Assembly (NCBI GenBank): GCA_024277485.1
Contig: JAJRVA010000146.1
Coordinates: 1-15,414 of the forward strand
Reading direction: 5' to 3'
DNA from: Deltaproteobacteria bacterium
GTDB taxonomy: Bacteria > Desulfobacterota > Desulfobulbia > Desulfobulbales > Desulfobulbaceae
Length of the DNA stretch: 15,414 bases
The notes under the pieces are model-generated. The model was not told where the DNA came from. It saw nothing but the letters and a program-made list of their open reading frames with translations, and made no database searches. Shown piece by piece: positions 8,584 through 15,414 of the stretch (positions within the stretch are counted from its first letter, which is position 1; the number at the start of each line of letters is the position of its first letter). Both the position numbers and the translations under genes were made by a program.

Positions 8584-9597
8584 TTACTTTTTCACTTCAG
8601 GCCGCTCTTCTTTCCGCAGCCATACGAGAAGTTTTTTCATTCCCTCCCCGGTTGAAACAGGGGGAGAGTAGGACAGGAGTGTTTCAGCCTTGCGGATGGA
8701 AAACCAGTGTGATTTTGCTAATTGTTCAGCCAGGAACCTGGTCATCTTCGGTTCATCCTGCCGCCGTAGGAGAGTGTAGAGCTTTTCACAGAGCCAGCCC
8801 GCGCTGCAGGCGACCGCAAAGGGGACCTTGCCGGTTACGGCAGGTATTCCCACCCGGCCAAAAAGATCATTGATCCAGTCCCAGAGAACAACCGGCTCCC
8901 CCTGTGAGATAAAAAACGGTTCCCCTGCCGCTGTTCCCGGTCCTGCCAGGTTTTCCGCTGCCAGGATATGGGCGTGGGCCACATTATCTATATAGGTGAT
9001 ATCGACCAGGTTTTTCCCGCTGCCGACAATTTTCAAATCTCCCTGCCTCCCTCTCTGCATAAGGCGGGGTATGATCTGCGTGTCTCCCGGGCCCCAGACA
9101 AGATGCGGCCGGAGGGCCGTGGTTTTCAGCTGTTCGGAACTTGCCGCCAGGACCATCTTCTCCGCCGCTATCTTGCTGGCCGCGTAATGACAGAGAGGAT
9201 TGGCGCTGTAGGGGAGGGTCTCGTCGCCGCCCTGTATATCGCTGCCGTCAAAGACAACGCTCGGTGTGCTGGTATGCACCAGGCACCGTACTTCATTTTC
9301 CAGGCAGGCAGCCAGTACATTCTCGGTGCCGGTGACGTTCACGGAAAAATAGGCGTCCCTGTTCCCCCAGATTCCTGCTTTCGCGGCCACATGGAACACG
9401 GTATCATGTCCTGCCAGCGACCTGGTCATGAATTCCCGGTCGCGGATGTCCCCGGCAAGGCACTGCGCGCCCAGCTTTTCGACCGCCGGGTAATGGTGTC
9501 TCCCGACAACAGTGGTATCGACTCCCATCTCCACCAGCCTGCGGACAACGGCAAATCCGACAAAGCCGCCTCCTCCGGTAACCAGAGCCCTCTTCAT
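8584..9597 (-). CDS. oleD: OleD-type 2-alkyl-3-oxoalkanoate reductase (NAD(P)-dependent SDR)
   Basis: 337 residues of an extended short-chain dehydrogenase/3-beta-HSD-like protein. The nucleotide-binding motif TGGGGFVG is at 7-14, the strand ending FHVAAKAG at 68-75, and the catalytic Tyr138-xxx-Lys142 pair in CHYAASK, with the serine expected in HTSTPSVVF (108-116). OleD reduces the 2-alkyl-3-keto acid made by OleA to the 3-hydroxy acid using NADPH. The fold alone could suit other epimerases or dehydratases; the call rests on the intact oleA-oleB-oleC genes directly upstream and on length. ATG at 9597 has only a weak G-rich ribosome site. The 74-base gap from oleC contains a run of eight T (plus strand) and a CTCAC-rich tract, but no clear terminator. 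Confidence 0.86.
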   Translation of the reverse strand: MKRALVTGGGGFVGFAVVRRLVEMGVDTTVVGRHHYPAVEKLGAQCLAGDIRDREFMTRSLAGHDTVFHVAAKAGIWGNRDAYFSVNVTGTENVLAACLENEVRCLVHTSTPSVVFDGSDIQGGDETLPYSANPLCHYAASKIAAEKMVLAASSEQLKTTALRPHLVWGPGDTQIIPRLMQRGRQGDLKIVGSGKNLVDITYIDNVAHAHILAAENLAGPGTAAGEPFFISQGEPVVLWDWINDLFGRVGIPAVTGKVPFAVACSAGWLCEKLYTLLRRQDEPKMTRFLAEQLAKSHWFSIRKAETLLSYSPPVSTGEGMKKLLVWLRKEERPEVKK

Positions 9598-9671
9598 GAC
9601 CGGCCGAGTCCCATCTTTTTTTTCACCTCACCCCTCACTCACGACTGCACCCGGCAGCAGCCAGCAGGTCC

Positions 9672-11315
9672 TCAGCCGCCGCCACCCATCTGGTCGGCAG
9701 CCCAGGCCGCTAATTTTTCCCGAAAGATTTTCGCGTTATGACGGATATCCACAGGAAAGGCCGGATGGACAAAAAACGTTTCGATTTTTTCCGTCAGGGG
9801 ATTTCCCCGCGCCAGTTCACCCAGTTCATCCATCAGTTTTTCCGACGGTACTGCCCCGCTTACCAGTTCAACAATAAGGACCGGGATATGCGATCCGGGT
9901 TCACCGACCCCGACCAGGGCTGAACGAAAGACATCCGGATGCTCGTTGAATATCGCTTCGCATGGAATGGTATACATGACGCCGTGCCCGGTCAGAACGC
10001 GGTGTGTCTTGCGTCCGCAGAACCACAGGCGGCCCGATTCATCAAGATATCCCATGTCTCCCATCCTGTGCCGGACCGTATCCCCGTCAACGATTTTGGC
10101 CAGGGCGTTTTCCGCCTCATTGTTCTCATAGGCCCGGGTAACCACCGGTCCCTGCACCACTATCTCGCCTGTCTCACCATTCGGCAGGATTTCCACCTCA
10201 TCCCAGGTCGGTACAGGACCGTCAACCGGGCTGATGATTTCAATGGAAACCCCGGGCAGGGGACGGCCCACGCAGGTCCCCCTGCCGCGCCGTGTCTGCT
10301 CCCAGGTCCGGCCCAGGATCTCCCGCCCGGTTATGGAGGCAACGGGCAGGCTTTCCGTTGCCCCGTAGGGGGTATGGATTTCGCCATGTTCCGGCATTAT
10401 CCTGCTTACCCGTTCTATCAAATCGCCGGGCACCGGTGCTCCGGCCATGAGAATCTTCCTGACCGGCAGGACGATATCCCGGGCAAGACAGTAGCGGCTC
10501 ACCACATTCCAGATAGCCGGTGAGCCAAAGGAGTAGGTAACCTCATTATCAGTTATGGATCGAACAAATTTTTCAGGATCCACCTCAGCCGGCCGGGCCG
10601 GGTCCATGTCGGGGATCACGGCCCGGGCCCCCAGGGCGGTCGAGAAGAGGGCGAACAGGGGAAAGGCCGGCTGGTCCACATCACCCGGCCCGATCCCGTA
10701 ATAGTCCCTGATGATCTCCAGCTGGGCATGAAAAATGCCGTGCGTGTACCGCACTCCCTTGGGCGGGCCGGTGGAACCGGTGGTAAAAATAATTGCCGCC
10801 GGATCATCCCTGCCCGCGGCAAAGCTCTCCCTGCCCCCTTTCCTGGTGTTGCAGATCCGCGCCAGCGAACGGCCGAGCAGGCCGAACGAGGCGCCCACAC
10901 ATATCCTGGTACGGATGGTCTGAAAGGAGGAGGGAAACATGCGGCTGAAAAGCTGGGCCCTGGGTATCCCGACAAGACCATCAGGCCGGACCCTGCCGAT
11001 ACAGCGCAGCAGGTTCCTGTACCCCATGCCGGGATCAATAAGAATCACCACGGCGCCAAGCCTGAAAAGGGCAAAGGTCAGGCAGACAAATTCCATGGAG
11101 GGCGGGACCATGAGCATGACGCGCTGGCCGGGACTGATACCCTCACCCTGCATGGCCGCCGCATAACGGACACTGTTTTCATACAGCTCGCTGAAGGTCC
11201 AGCGCTGATACCCGCTTTTACGGCTGCTGACCAGGCCGGTTTCCCCGGGCCGTGCCGCTGCCACCCCGGCAAGCGCCCCGGCTATATTCAAATCCGTTCT
11301 CCCGCCAGCGCCCAT
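9672..11315 (-). CDS. oleC: OleC-type olefin beta-lactone synthetase (AMP-binding enzyme)
   Basis: 547 residues from the ATG at 11315. The open frame runs 44 codons further upstream, but that part lies wholly inside oleB and is Arg/Cys/Gly-rich, unlike a protein start. Adenylating-enzyme motifs: TTGSTGPPKG (178-187), YGATES (317-322), MGDMGYLDESGRLWFCGRK (418-436) and the C-terminal NAKIFREKLA with Lys529. The last motif and the TTGSTGPPKGVRYTHG form fit OleC rather than ordinary acyl-CoA ligases. OleC uses ATP to close the 3-hydroxy acid to a cis-beta-lactone instead of making a thioester. Its ATG overlaps the oleB stop by one base (TGATG), and AAGGGA lies 7 bases upstream, so translation is probably coupled. 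In some actinobacteria oleB and oleC are fused; here they are separate. Confidence 0.92.
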   Translation of the reverse strand: MGAGGRTDLNIAGALAGVAAARPGETGLVSSRKSGYQRWTFSELYENSVRYAAAMQGEGISPGQRVMLMVPPSMEFVCLTFALFRLGAVVILIDPGMGYRNLLRCIGRVRPDGLVGIPRAQLFSRMFPSSFQTIRTRICVGASFGLLGRSLARICNTRKGGRESFAAGRDDPAAIIFTTGSTGPPKGVRYTHGIFHAQLEIIRDYYGIGPGDVDQPAFPLFALFSTALGARAVIPDMDPARPAEVDPEKFVRSITDNEVTYSFGSPAIWNVVSRYCLARDIVLPVRKILMAGAPVPGDLIERVSRIMPEHGEIHTPYGATESLPVASITGREILGRTWEQTRRGRGTCVGRPLPGVSIEIISPVDGPVPTWDEVEILPNGETGEIVVQGPVVTRAYENNEAENALAKIVDGDTVRHRMGDMGYLDESGRLWFCGRKTHRVLTGHGVMYTIPCEAIFNEHPDVFRSALVGVGEPGSHIPVLIVELVSGAVPSEKLMDELGELARGNPLTEKIETFFVHPAFPVDIRHNAKIFREKLAAWAADQMGGGG

Positions 11316-12202
11316 CACGGCGTCCCTTGCTCCGCAGAGACAAACTGCTCCACCAGCGGAAAGACCTGCCCGTAGGCATCCTCCAGCAGGTAGTGGCCTG
11401 CATCGGCAAAATAATGACACTCTGCGCCCGGAAACCGCTGCTGCCACTGTGTGTAAAAATGCTCTGTAAAACAGAAATCCCTGCCTCCCCAGCAGATGAG
11501 CATGGGTGTGTCGCTGAGCACTGCAAGCCTGTTTTCAATACGCAGCAGCTCCTTCCAGGAAGGATGTTGTTCCCCAAGGGGTATATCCTGCACGAAACGG
11601 AGGATCCCGATGCGGTTTGCCCAGGAGTCATATGGCATGAGGAACCCGGCCGCAACCTCACGGTCCATTTTCCCGGCCACCGCCATGTGGACTGCCGCCC
11701 CGGCAAAAACGTTCAGGCCCCTGACCAGCAGGGGGCCTATAAGCGGCCAGCGGCAGACGGAAATACGCAGGGGTATGCGCCTGGACCTGAAGGCCGCGGT
11801 ATTCATCACCACCAGTTTCTCCACCCTGTCCGGGTGGTTGACCGCCCATCCCATGCCGATGGCCCCGCCCCAGTCATGCATGACCAGGGTGCACTTCTCA
11901 ACCTGCAGCGCATCAAGCAGGGCTGCCAGGTTGTCTCTATGGTCAGCCAGCCGATAGGAATACTCCTGCGGCTTGTCCGATAAACCGCAGCCGATATGGT
12001 CCAGCGCTATGCAGCGAAAATTCCCCCTGAGGTCAACGACCATGTTCCGGTACAGGTATGACCAGCTGGGGTTGCCATGCACAAAGACAATCACCTTGCC
12101 CCGGCCCTCATCAAGAAAGGAAAGCCTGTGCCCGCCGGTGACGGTGATACTCCGGGGAGCAAAGGGGTACCCGGCAGGCATGTTTTCGGGCGCCCTCACC
12201 AC
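11315..12202 (-). CDS. oleB: OleB-type beta-lactone decarboxylase (alpha/beta-hydrolase)
   Basis: 295 residues from GTG at 12202. It is an alpha/beta-hydrolase of the haloalkane dehalogenase-like group: HGNPSWSYLYRN (42-53) with the Asn of the product-binding site, nucleophile Asp110 in MHDWGGAIG, acid Asp242 in CWGGRDF, and His270 in DAGHYLLED. In OleB the aspartate nucleophile opens the beta-lactone and CO2 is lost, leaving a cis-olefin. Similarity searches may label it a haloalkane dehalogenase; position between oleA and oleC argues for OleB. Start choice is uncertain: GTG at 12202, GTG at 12199 (giving a GTGA overlap with the oleA stop) or ATG at 12181 are all possible. All fit tight coupling to oleA. 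Confidence 0.91.
   Translation of the reverse strand: MVRAPENMPAGYPFAPRSITVTGGHRLSFLDEGRGKVIVFVHGNPSWSYLYRNMVVDLRGNFRCIALDHIGCGLSDKPQEYSYRLADHRDNLAALLDALQVEKCTLVMHDWGGAIGMGWAVNHPDRVEKLVVMNTAAFRSRRIPLRISVCRWPLIGPLLVRGLNVFAGAAVHMAVAGKMDREVAAGFLMPYDSWANRIGILRFVQDIPLGEQHPSWKELLRIENRLAVLSDTPMLICWGGRDFCFTEHFYTQWQQRFPGAECHYFADAGHYLLEDAYGQVFPLVEQFVSAEQGTP
11323..11328 (-). promoter_or_regulatory. Ribosome binding site that decides the oleC start
   Basis: AAGGGA on the minus strand, 7 bases before the ATG at 11315 and within the last codons of oleB. It supports this ATG over any upstream start inside oleB. Confidence 0.6.
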
Positions 12203-13230
12203 CTGACCCCGAGCATCAGGGAGTTGATGCCGCTGCCGATCCCGAGCAAGGCACCGTTGTCACCGGGCTTCAGGACGCCCTGTTCAATACCCGTTGCCAT
12301 GGTGATGGGCGCTGAAACCGAACCCACATTGCCAAGCACGGCAAGTGTCTCGAAGTTGCGGGCCGGGTCCAGGGACAGGGTCTGAAAAAGAAGCTGGGCA
12401 TGCGCCCTGCCGACCTGGTGGCAGAAAAACCTGCTGATATCCTCCCGGCTCCAGTCCATCTGCCGGAGAAATTCCTCCCAGCAGAGGGCAGCGGTCTCAA
12501 CCCCTTTTTCCAGAAGCAGTTCCGAGTCAGTGGACATGAGCGTTCCCTGTTCCGCGTTCTGCCCTCCCTGGCAGAGGTCATTGTGGGACGTGGCGGCCCG
12601 GCAGCCGCTGCCCAGGAGATAATGGCCGGTATCATTGCAACGCCGGTCTTCCATGACAAGGGCAACCGCTCCGGAGCCGATGGTCAGCGAGGCAAAGAGC
12701 GGTTTGATTTTTTTCCTGGTCAGCGAGGTGTCGGTCAGCAGGTGCCGGATGGTTGACTCAACCAGGTCTTCCGCGGTCTCACAGGCCACGATCAGGCCTC
12801 GCCGGATCTGCCCCAGTTCGATCATATTGGCCATCACGACCATGGCGTTCAGAAAACCGAGACAGGCATTGGAGATGTCGAAAATATGACAGTTGGGTGA
12901 TATACCCAGGGTGCGATGCACAAAGGAAGCAGTGGCCGGTTCCATCATGTCCCGGCACACGGATGTAAAGATCAGGCAGTCGATCTCGTCCGGCCGGACC
13001 CCTGAGGCACGAAGGGCCTTTTCCCCGGCCAGGGCAGCGCCTTCGCTGGGGCGGGTCCCCCTGTTCCAGAAACGCCGCGCCTGTATGCCGCTCATGAGTT
13101 CAAGCCTTCCCGGAGGCAGCTTCAGACGTTCATAGACAGGGGCAAGGCGCTCCTCCAGTTCATCCGAGGTCACCACGTTGGGAGGAAGTTCGTAGCCGAA
13201 TGTATTCAGACAGACGTTTGTATAATGCAT
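12196..13230 (-). CDS. oleA: OleA, head-to-head acyl condensing thiolase
   Basis: 344 residues of the thiolase superfamily, close in size to Xanthomonas OleA (338). Catalytic Cys123 lies in ISNACLGFLNAM, His271 in CHQVG and Asn301 in LGNVGSVSAP. Glu97 in MMEPATASFVH sits 26 residues before the Cys, matching the OleA-specific Glu117/Cys143 pair that separates OleA from FabH. OleA condenses two fatty acyl thioesters in a non-decarboxylative Claisen reaction to a 2-alkyl-3-keto acid. Eleven cysteines is a high count. ATG at 13230 has only a distant AAAGG (about 14 bases away), so initiation may be weak. It follows the small YkvA-like gene by 24 bases. Confidence 0.93.
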   Translation of the reverse strand: MHYTNVCLNTFGYELPPNVVTSDELEERLAPVYERLKLPPGRLELMSGIQARRFWNRGTRPSEGAALAGEKALRASGVRPDEIDCLIFTSVCRDMMEPATASFVHRTLGISPNCHIFDISNACLGFLNAMVVMANMIELGQIRRGLIVACETAEDLVESTIRHLLTDTSLTRKKIKPLFASLTIGSGAVALVMEDRRCNDTGHYLLGSGCRAATSHNDLCQGGQNAEQGTLMSTDSELLLEKGVETAALCWEEFLRQMDWSREDISRFFCHQVGRAHAQLLFQTLSLDPARNFETLAVLGNVGSVSAPITMATGIEQGVLKPGDNGALLGIGSGINSLMLGVRW

Positions 13231-13254
13231 TTTTTGTAGAACAGACCTTTGCTT

Positions 13255-13449
13255 TTATTTGCGAAAACCGGATGCCCAGGCAAGCAGCAGCGCCCCGAGC
13301 GCGAGGTCATCCATAATTCCGATGACCGGTGTCCATTCCGGGATAAGATCATACGGGGAGATGATATACAACAGACCGGCGCCAAGCAGCAGCTTGACAT
13401 ACCACGGTGTCTCCCGGGACAGGAAAACAGCAGCCGCGTGCTGCATCAT
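13255..13449 (-). CDS. Small DUF1232/YkvA-like membrane protein
   Basis: 64 residues. KLLLGAGLLYIISPYDLIPE and the following VIGIMDDLALGALLLAW are the hallmark SPxDLIPxxxPxxGxxDD pattern of DUF1232 (YkvA-like) proteins, with two hydrophobic segments (about 18-32 and 48-60). Function of the family is unknown. The protein is at the short end of the family and has few residues before the domain. Two adjacent ATGs start it (13449 and 13446) with no clear Shine-Dalgarno. Upstream in frame there is no other ATG before the stop at 13479-13477, so non-standard initiation or recent N-terminal shortening is possible. It lies 86 bases after the FabI-like gene and 24 before oleA, inside the apparent operon. 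Confidence 0.75.
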   Translation of the reverse strand: MMQHAAAVFLSRETPWYVKLLLGAGLLYIISPYDLIPEWTPVIGIMDDLALGALLLAWASGFRK

Positions 13450-13535
13450 CCCGAGGACAGCGCTGAATATATTGCCTTACCTTGCCATTGCTGCATGCTT
13501 TTGAAGTATCAATAATATGCGGATCCAGGGACAAA

Positions 13536-14336
13536 CTAGCCGACCGAGCCGGAAACAATCTCCTTGTCAAAATAGTTGAATCCCATTCCTGCGTCCACCA
13601 CCAGGCACTGGCCGTTGATACCCGAAGAACGGCCTGACAGCAGAAATGCCGCCACATTGGCAGCCTCCTCGGTTGCCAGGGCCTTTTTTCTCAAGATGGC
13701 CTTTTCGGCAAAGAGGTAGCTGTCAACATACCCCGGGATCCCGGCGGAAGCTGATGTCTTCAACAGCCCCGGACAGACCGCGTTAAACCTGACGTTGGAA
13801 AAAGCGGAAAAACTCTTGGCTAAAAAGCAGAGCGAAGACTCAAGAGCCGCCTTGACAGGGGCCATGTAGCCGTAATTCTCCGCTGCCATCCGGGTGGTGG
13901 AAATCGAGATGGTGACCACTGACCCGTCTTCATCAAGTAACTCTTTAAAATGATTGCAGATGGCGATAAATGAAAAGCAGGAAATATCAACGGCCTGCAG
14001 AAAATCTTTTTTCAGGGTCTCGTGAAACGGTTTCATCCCCTCCGAGTAATTGGCAAAGGCAATGGAATGGACGATGCCGTCGAGCCTGCCGGTGATGCAT
14101 TCGGCTATCTCATCGCGGACCCTGATGATGTTGTTTTCGTTCTCCACGTCGCAGATGAATACCGGCGAATCCGGGAACAGCCTGCGGGCGGTTTCCGCCC
14201 GCTGCTGTGAGCGCACCACGTGAATAACTTCCGCCCCCGCCCCGACCAGTACTTTCGCAATCGCGCAGGCCACCGATTTCTTATTGGCCAGGCCGAAAAC
14301 AACTATTTTTTTCTTTTCCAGTTGTAAGAAATCCAT
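13536..14336 (-). CDS. FabI-like enoyl-acyl carrier reductase (SDR) lacking one family tyrosine
   Basis: 266 residues, close to E. coli FabI (262). The FabI cofactor motif GxxxxxSxA is seen as GLANKKSVA (15-23), with CDVEN (62-66), [10 protein letters not shown] (86-95) and the FabI-type Tyr155-(x6)-Lys162 pair in YGYMAPVK; ordinary SDRs have YxxxK. The expected reaction is NAD(P)H reduction of a trans-2-enoyl thioester. By my alignment, the first active-site Tyr of FabI (Tyr146 in E. coli) is replaced by Ile145 (TISISTTRM), a change also seen in FabL-type reductases, so substrate or drug sensitivity may differ. ATG at 14336 has AGAGG about 11 bases upstream. It lies 84 bases after the FabZ-like gene. 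A modified enzyme of a dedicated lipid pathway is more likely than the housekeeping FabI. Confidence 0.82.
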   Translation of the reverse strand: MDFLQLEKKKIVVFGLANKKSVACAIAKVLVGAGAEVIHVVRSQQRAETARRLFPDSPVFICDVENENNIIRVRDEIAECITGRLDGIVHSIAFANYSEGMKPFHETLKKDFLQAVDISCFSFIAICNHFKELLDEDGSVVTISISTTRMAAENYGYMAPVKAALESSLCFLAKSFSAFSNVRFNAVCPGLLKTSASAGIPGYVDSYLFAEKAILRKKALATEEAANVAAFLLSGRSSGINGQCLVVDAGMGFNYFDKEIVSGSVG

Positions 14337-14392
14337 TGTAACACGTACCTCTGGAGATAATTCGCAATACGTTCAGCACCGAACCGGCAGCC

Positions 14393-14407
14393 CGTTGCCC
14401 GGCAACG
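14393..14407. repeat. Perfect inverted repeat between the FabZ-like and FabI-like genes
   Basis: CGTTGCC, one base, then GGCAACG: a 7-base palindrome in the 84-base gap. No T run follows on either strand, so it is not a normal terminator. It may be an operator-like site or an mRNA hairpin that tunes expression within the operon. Confidence 0.4.
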
Positions 14408-14420
14408 CCCCCGGGGCTCC

Positions 14421-14879
14421 TCAGCCGCTCTTCAAGGCGCAGGCAAATTCCACCTTGACAGCCACACGGCCGTCAACCCGGACGGTTCCCTTCATGAACC
14501 AGGCCGGCCCGACCTTTTCTTTCAGGGTTGCGCTGACGGTTATCGTATCGCCCGGGCGGACCTCTCTCTTGAACCTGGCCCCCAGGATCCGGGTCAGCAC
14601 GGGCATGCCTTTGTGCAGCGTCCCGGCAGGACTGTACTGCTCCTTGCCGCGCATTTCTCCAATCAGCAGCGCCCCGGCCTGAAAGACCGCTTCGCAGAGC
14701 AGCACGCCGGGCATGAGCGGATAGCCGGGATAATGCCCTTTAAACAGATCAAGATCATCGGGAATTTTCTTTTCCGCAGTTATTGAATCATCTGCAAGCT
14801 CAAGGACACGGTCCAGCCAGAGGAACGGTGGACGATGGGGGATGCGTTCGGGTATGAAGGTTTCCGTGAACTGGTCCAT
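14421..14879 (-). CDS. fabZ: FabZ-like 3-hydroxyacyl-ACP dehydratase (hotdog fold)
   Basis: 152 residues, one hotdog domain. IPHRPPFLWLDRV (13-25) is the FabZ opening. KGHYPGYPLMPGVLLCEAVF holds the catalytic pair His49 and Glu63, at the same numbering as Pseudomonas FabZ (H49, E63). PGDTITV lies further on, in the usual FabZ strand. The reaction is dehydration of 3-hydroxyacyl thioesters to trans-2-enoyl forms. Tyr in GHYP (usually Phe) and Cys62 before the Glu are mild departures. ATG at 14879 overlaps the upstream FabG-like stop by one base (TAATG), so the two are translationally coupled and likely act in sequence. A secondary, pathway-specific copy is likely, because the usual fabZ neighbours (lpxD, lpxA) are absent. 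Confidence 0.88.
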   Translation of the reverse strand: MDQFTETFIPERIPHRPPFLWLDRVLELADDSITAEKKIPDDLDLFKGHYPGYPLMPGVLLCEAVFQAGALLIGEMRGKEQYSPAGTLHKGMPVLTRILGARFKREVRPGDTITVSATLKEKVGPAWFMKGTVRVDGRVAVKVEFACALKSG

Positions 14880-15414
14880 TACAGGCCGCCGGTAACCTCG
14901 AGGACCGAGCCACTGATATACGCGGCGCCGGGCCCGGCCAAAAAGAGAACCGCCTCGGCCACTTCCTCCGGCCTGCCGAAACGCCTGGCCGGCACCATCT
15001 TTTTATACTCCTTGACCTGCGCCTCCGGGAGATCGCTGAGCAGTTCCGTATCAATAAAACCAGGTGAAACACAGTTGACCGTGATCTTTCTTTTGGCGGT
15101 TTCCTTTGCCAGGGATTTCATCATGCCCACCTGGCCGGCCTTTGACGCCGCGTAGTTGGCCTGGCCGGCAAAGCCCATGTGCGCCATGGGTGAGGTTATG
15201 AAGATGATGCGGCCGTACTTCTGTTTCATCATCAGCTGGACGGCAAACTTGGACATGGTGTAGCCGCCGGTCAGGTTGACATCGATCACCCGTTGCCAGT
15301 CCTGCTCAGGCATCATTGCCAGGACACCATCACGCCGGATTCCGGCATTGTTGACCAGGATATCAATGGTCTCAAATTCTTTTTCAATCTCCCCATACAG
15401 GGCCTCAACGTCCC
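14879..15414 (-). CDS. fabG: FabG-like 3-oxoacyl-ACP reductase (SDR), N-terminus outside the window
   Basis: The last 177 residues of a classical SDR; the frame is open to the window edge, so the glycine-rich TGxxxGIG segment is missing only because of the cut. NNAG is at fragment residues 21-24, and the catalytic triad Ser74, Tyr87 and Lys91 has the classical spacing (ITSPMAHMG ... YAASK). The C-terminus runs NCVSPGFIDTEL, then RFGRPEEVAEAVLFLAG and SGSVLEVTGGL, all close to FabG. It would reduce 3-oxoacyl thioesters with NADPH. An internal ATG at 15316 could give a 145-residue product but is not a real start, since conserved NNAG lies upstream of it. It is coupled to the FabZ-like gene and the operon continues beyond the window. 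Confidence 0.88.
   Translation of the reverse strand, partial: DVEALYGEIEKEFETIDILVNNAGIRRDGVLAMMPEQDWQRVIDVNLTGGYTMSKFAVQLMMKQKYGRIIFITSPMAHMGFAGQANYAASKAGQVGMMKSLAKETAKRKITVNCVSPGFIDTELLSDLPEAQVKEYKKMVPARRFGRPEEVAEAVLFLAGPGAAYISGSVLEVTGGL

Noticed and set aside
11316..11447. 44-residue upstream extension of oleC
   Set aside because: It lies wholly within oleB in another frame, is Arg/Cys/Gly-rich and unlike OleC N-termini. The ATG at 11315 has a ribosome site and a TGATG overlap.
11315..12202. Haloalkane dehalogenase
   Set aside because: The active-site pattern is shared, but position between oleA and oleC identifies OleB. No dehalogenation context is present.
12196..13230. FabH (3-oxoacyl-ACP synthase III)
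   Set aside because: The Glu 26 residues before the catalytic Cys and the oleBCD neighbours mark OleA rather than FabH.

Overview
The window looks like chromosomal DNA of an anaerobic Desulfobacterota (deltaproteobacterial) bacterium, most likely a sulfate-reducer-type lineage such as Desulfobulbales. This is inferred from a seven-gene F1 plus b/b' ATP synthase operon without the a and c genes, a stand-alone GltA/NfnB-type iron-sulfur flavoprotein, and an oleABCD olefin cluster of the kind known from some deltaproteobacteria. No marker fixes the genus. All genes except the first fragment lie on the minus strand, so transcription mostly runs from high to low coordinates.

Layout, left to right. 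(1) 2-436, plus strand: C-terminal part of an N-acetylmuramoyl-L-alanine amidase, converging on (2) a GltA/NfnB-like oxidoreductase at 539-1957. (3) A non-coding stretch of about 370 bp (1958-2325), with inverted repeats of unknown role and a strong intrinsic terminator at the end of the ATP synthase operon. (4) 2326-8364: ATP synthase operon, in transcription order b', b, delta, alpha, gamma, beta, epsilon. A candidate promoter with an A/T-rich upstream tract sits just before b'. The a and c genes must lie elsewhere. (5) 8584-13230: oleD, oleC, oleB, oleA (transcribed A-B-C-D), the full known pathway for head-to-head long-chain olefins. (6) 13255-15414: upstream in the same direction lie a small DUF1232/YkvA-like membrane protein, a FabI-like enoyl reductase lacking one family tyrosine, a FabZ-like dehydratase and a truncated FabG-like ketoreductase.

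Regions 5 and 6 form one tightly packed, apparently co-transcribed block with overlapping stops and starts (TAATG, GTGA, TGATG). The simplest reading is that a fatty-acid reduction/dehydration module (FabG, FabZ, FabI-like) makes or tailors acyl chains. OleA condenses two of them, OleD reduces the keto acid, OleC forms the beta-lactone, and OleB removes CO2 to leave a long internal olefin. This dedicated acyl-synthesis-plus-olefin operon is the most interesting part of the window. The second most unusual item is the ATP synthase b subunit, which has a signal-like N-terminus and a Gly/His-rich repeat before its membrane anchor.
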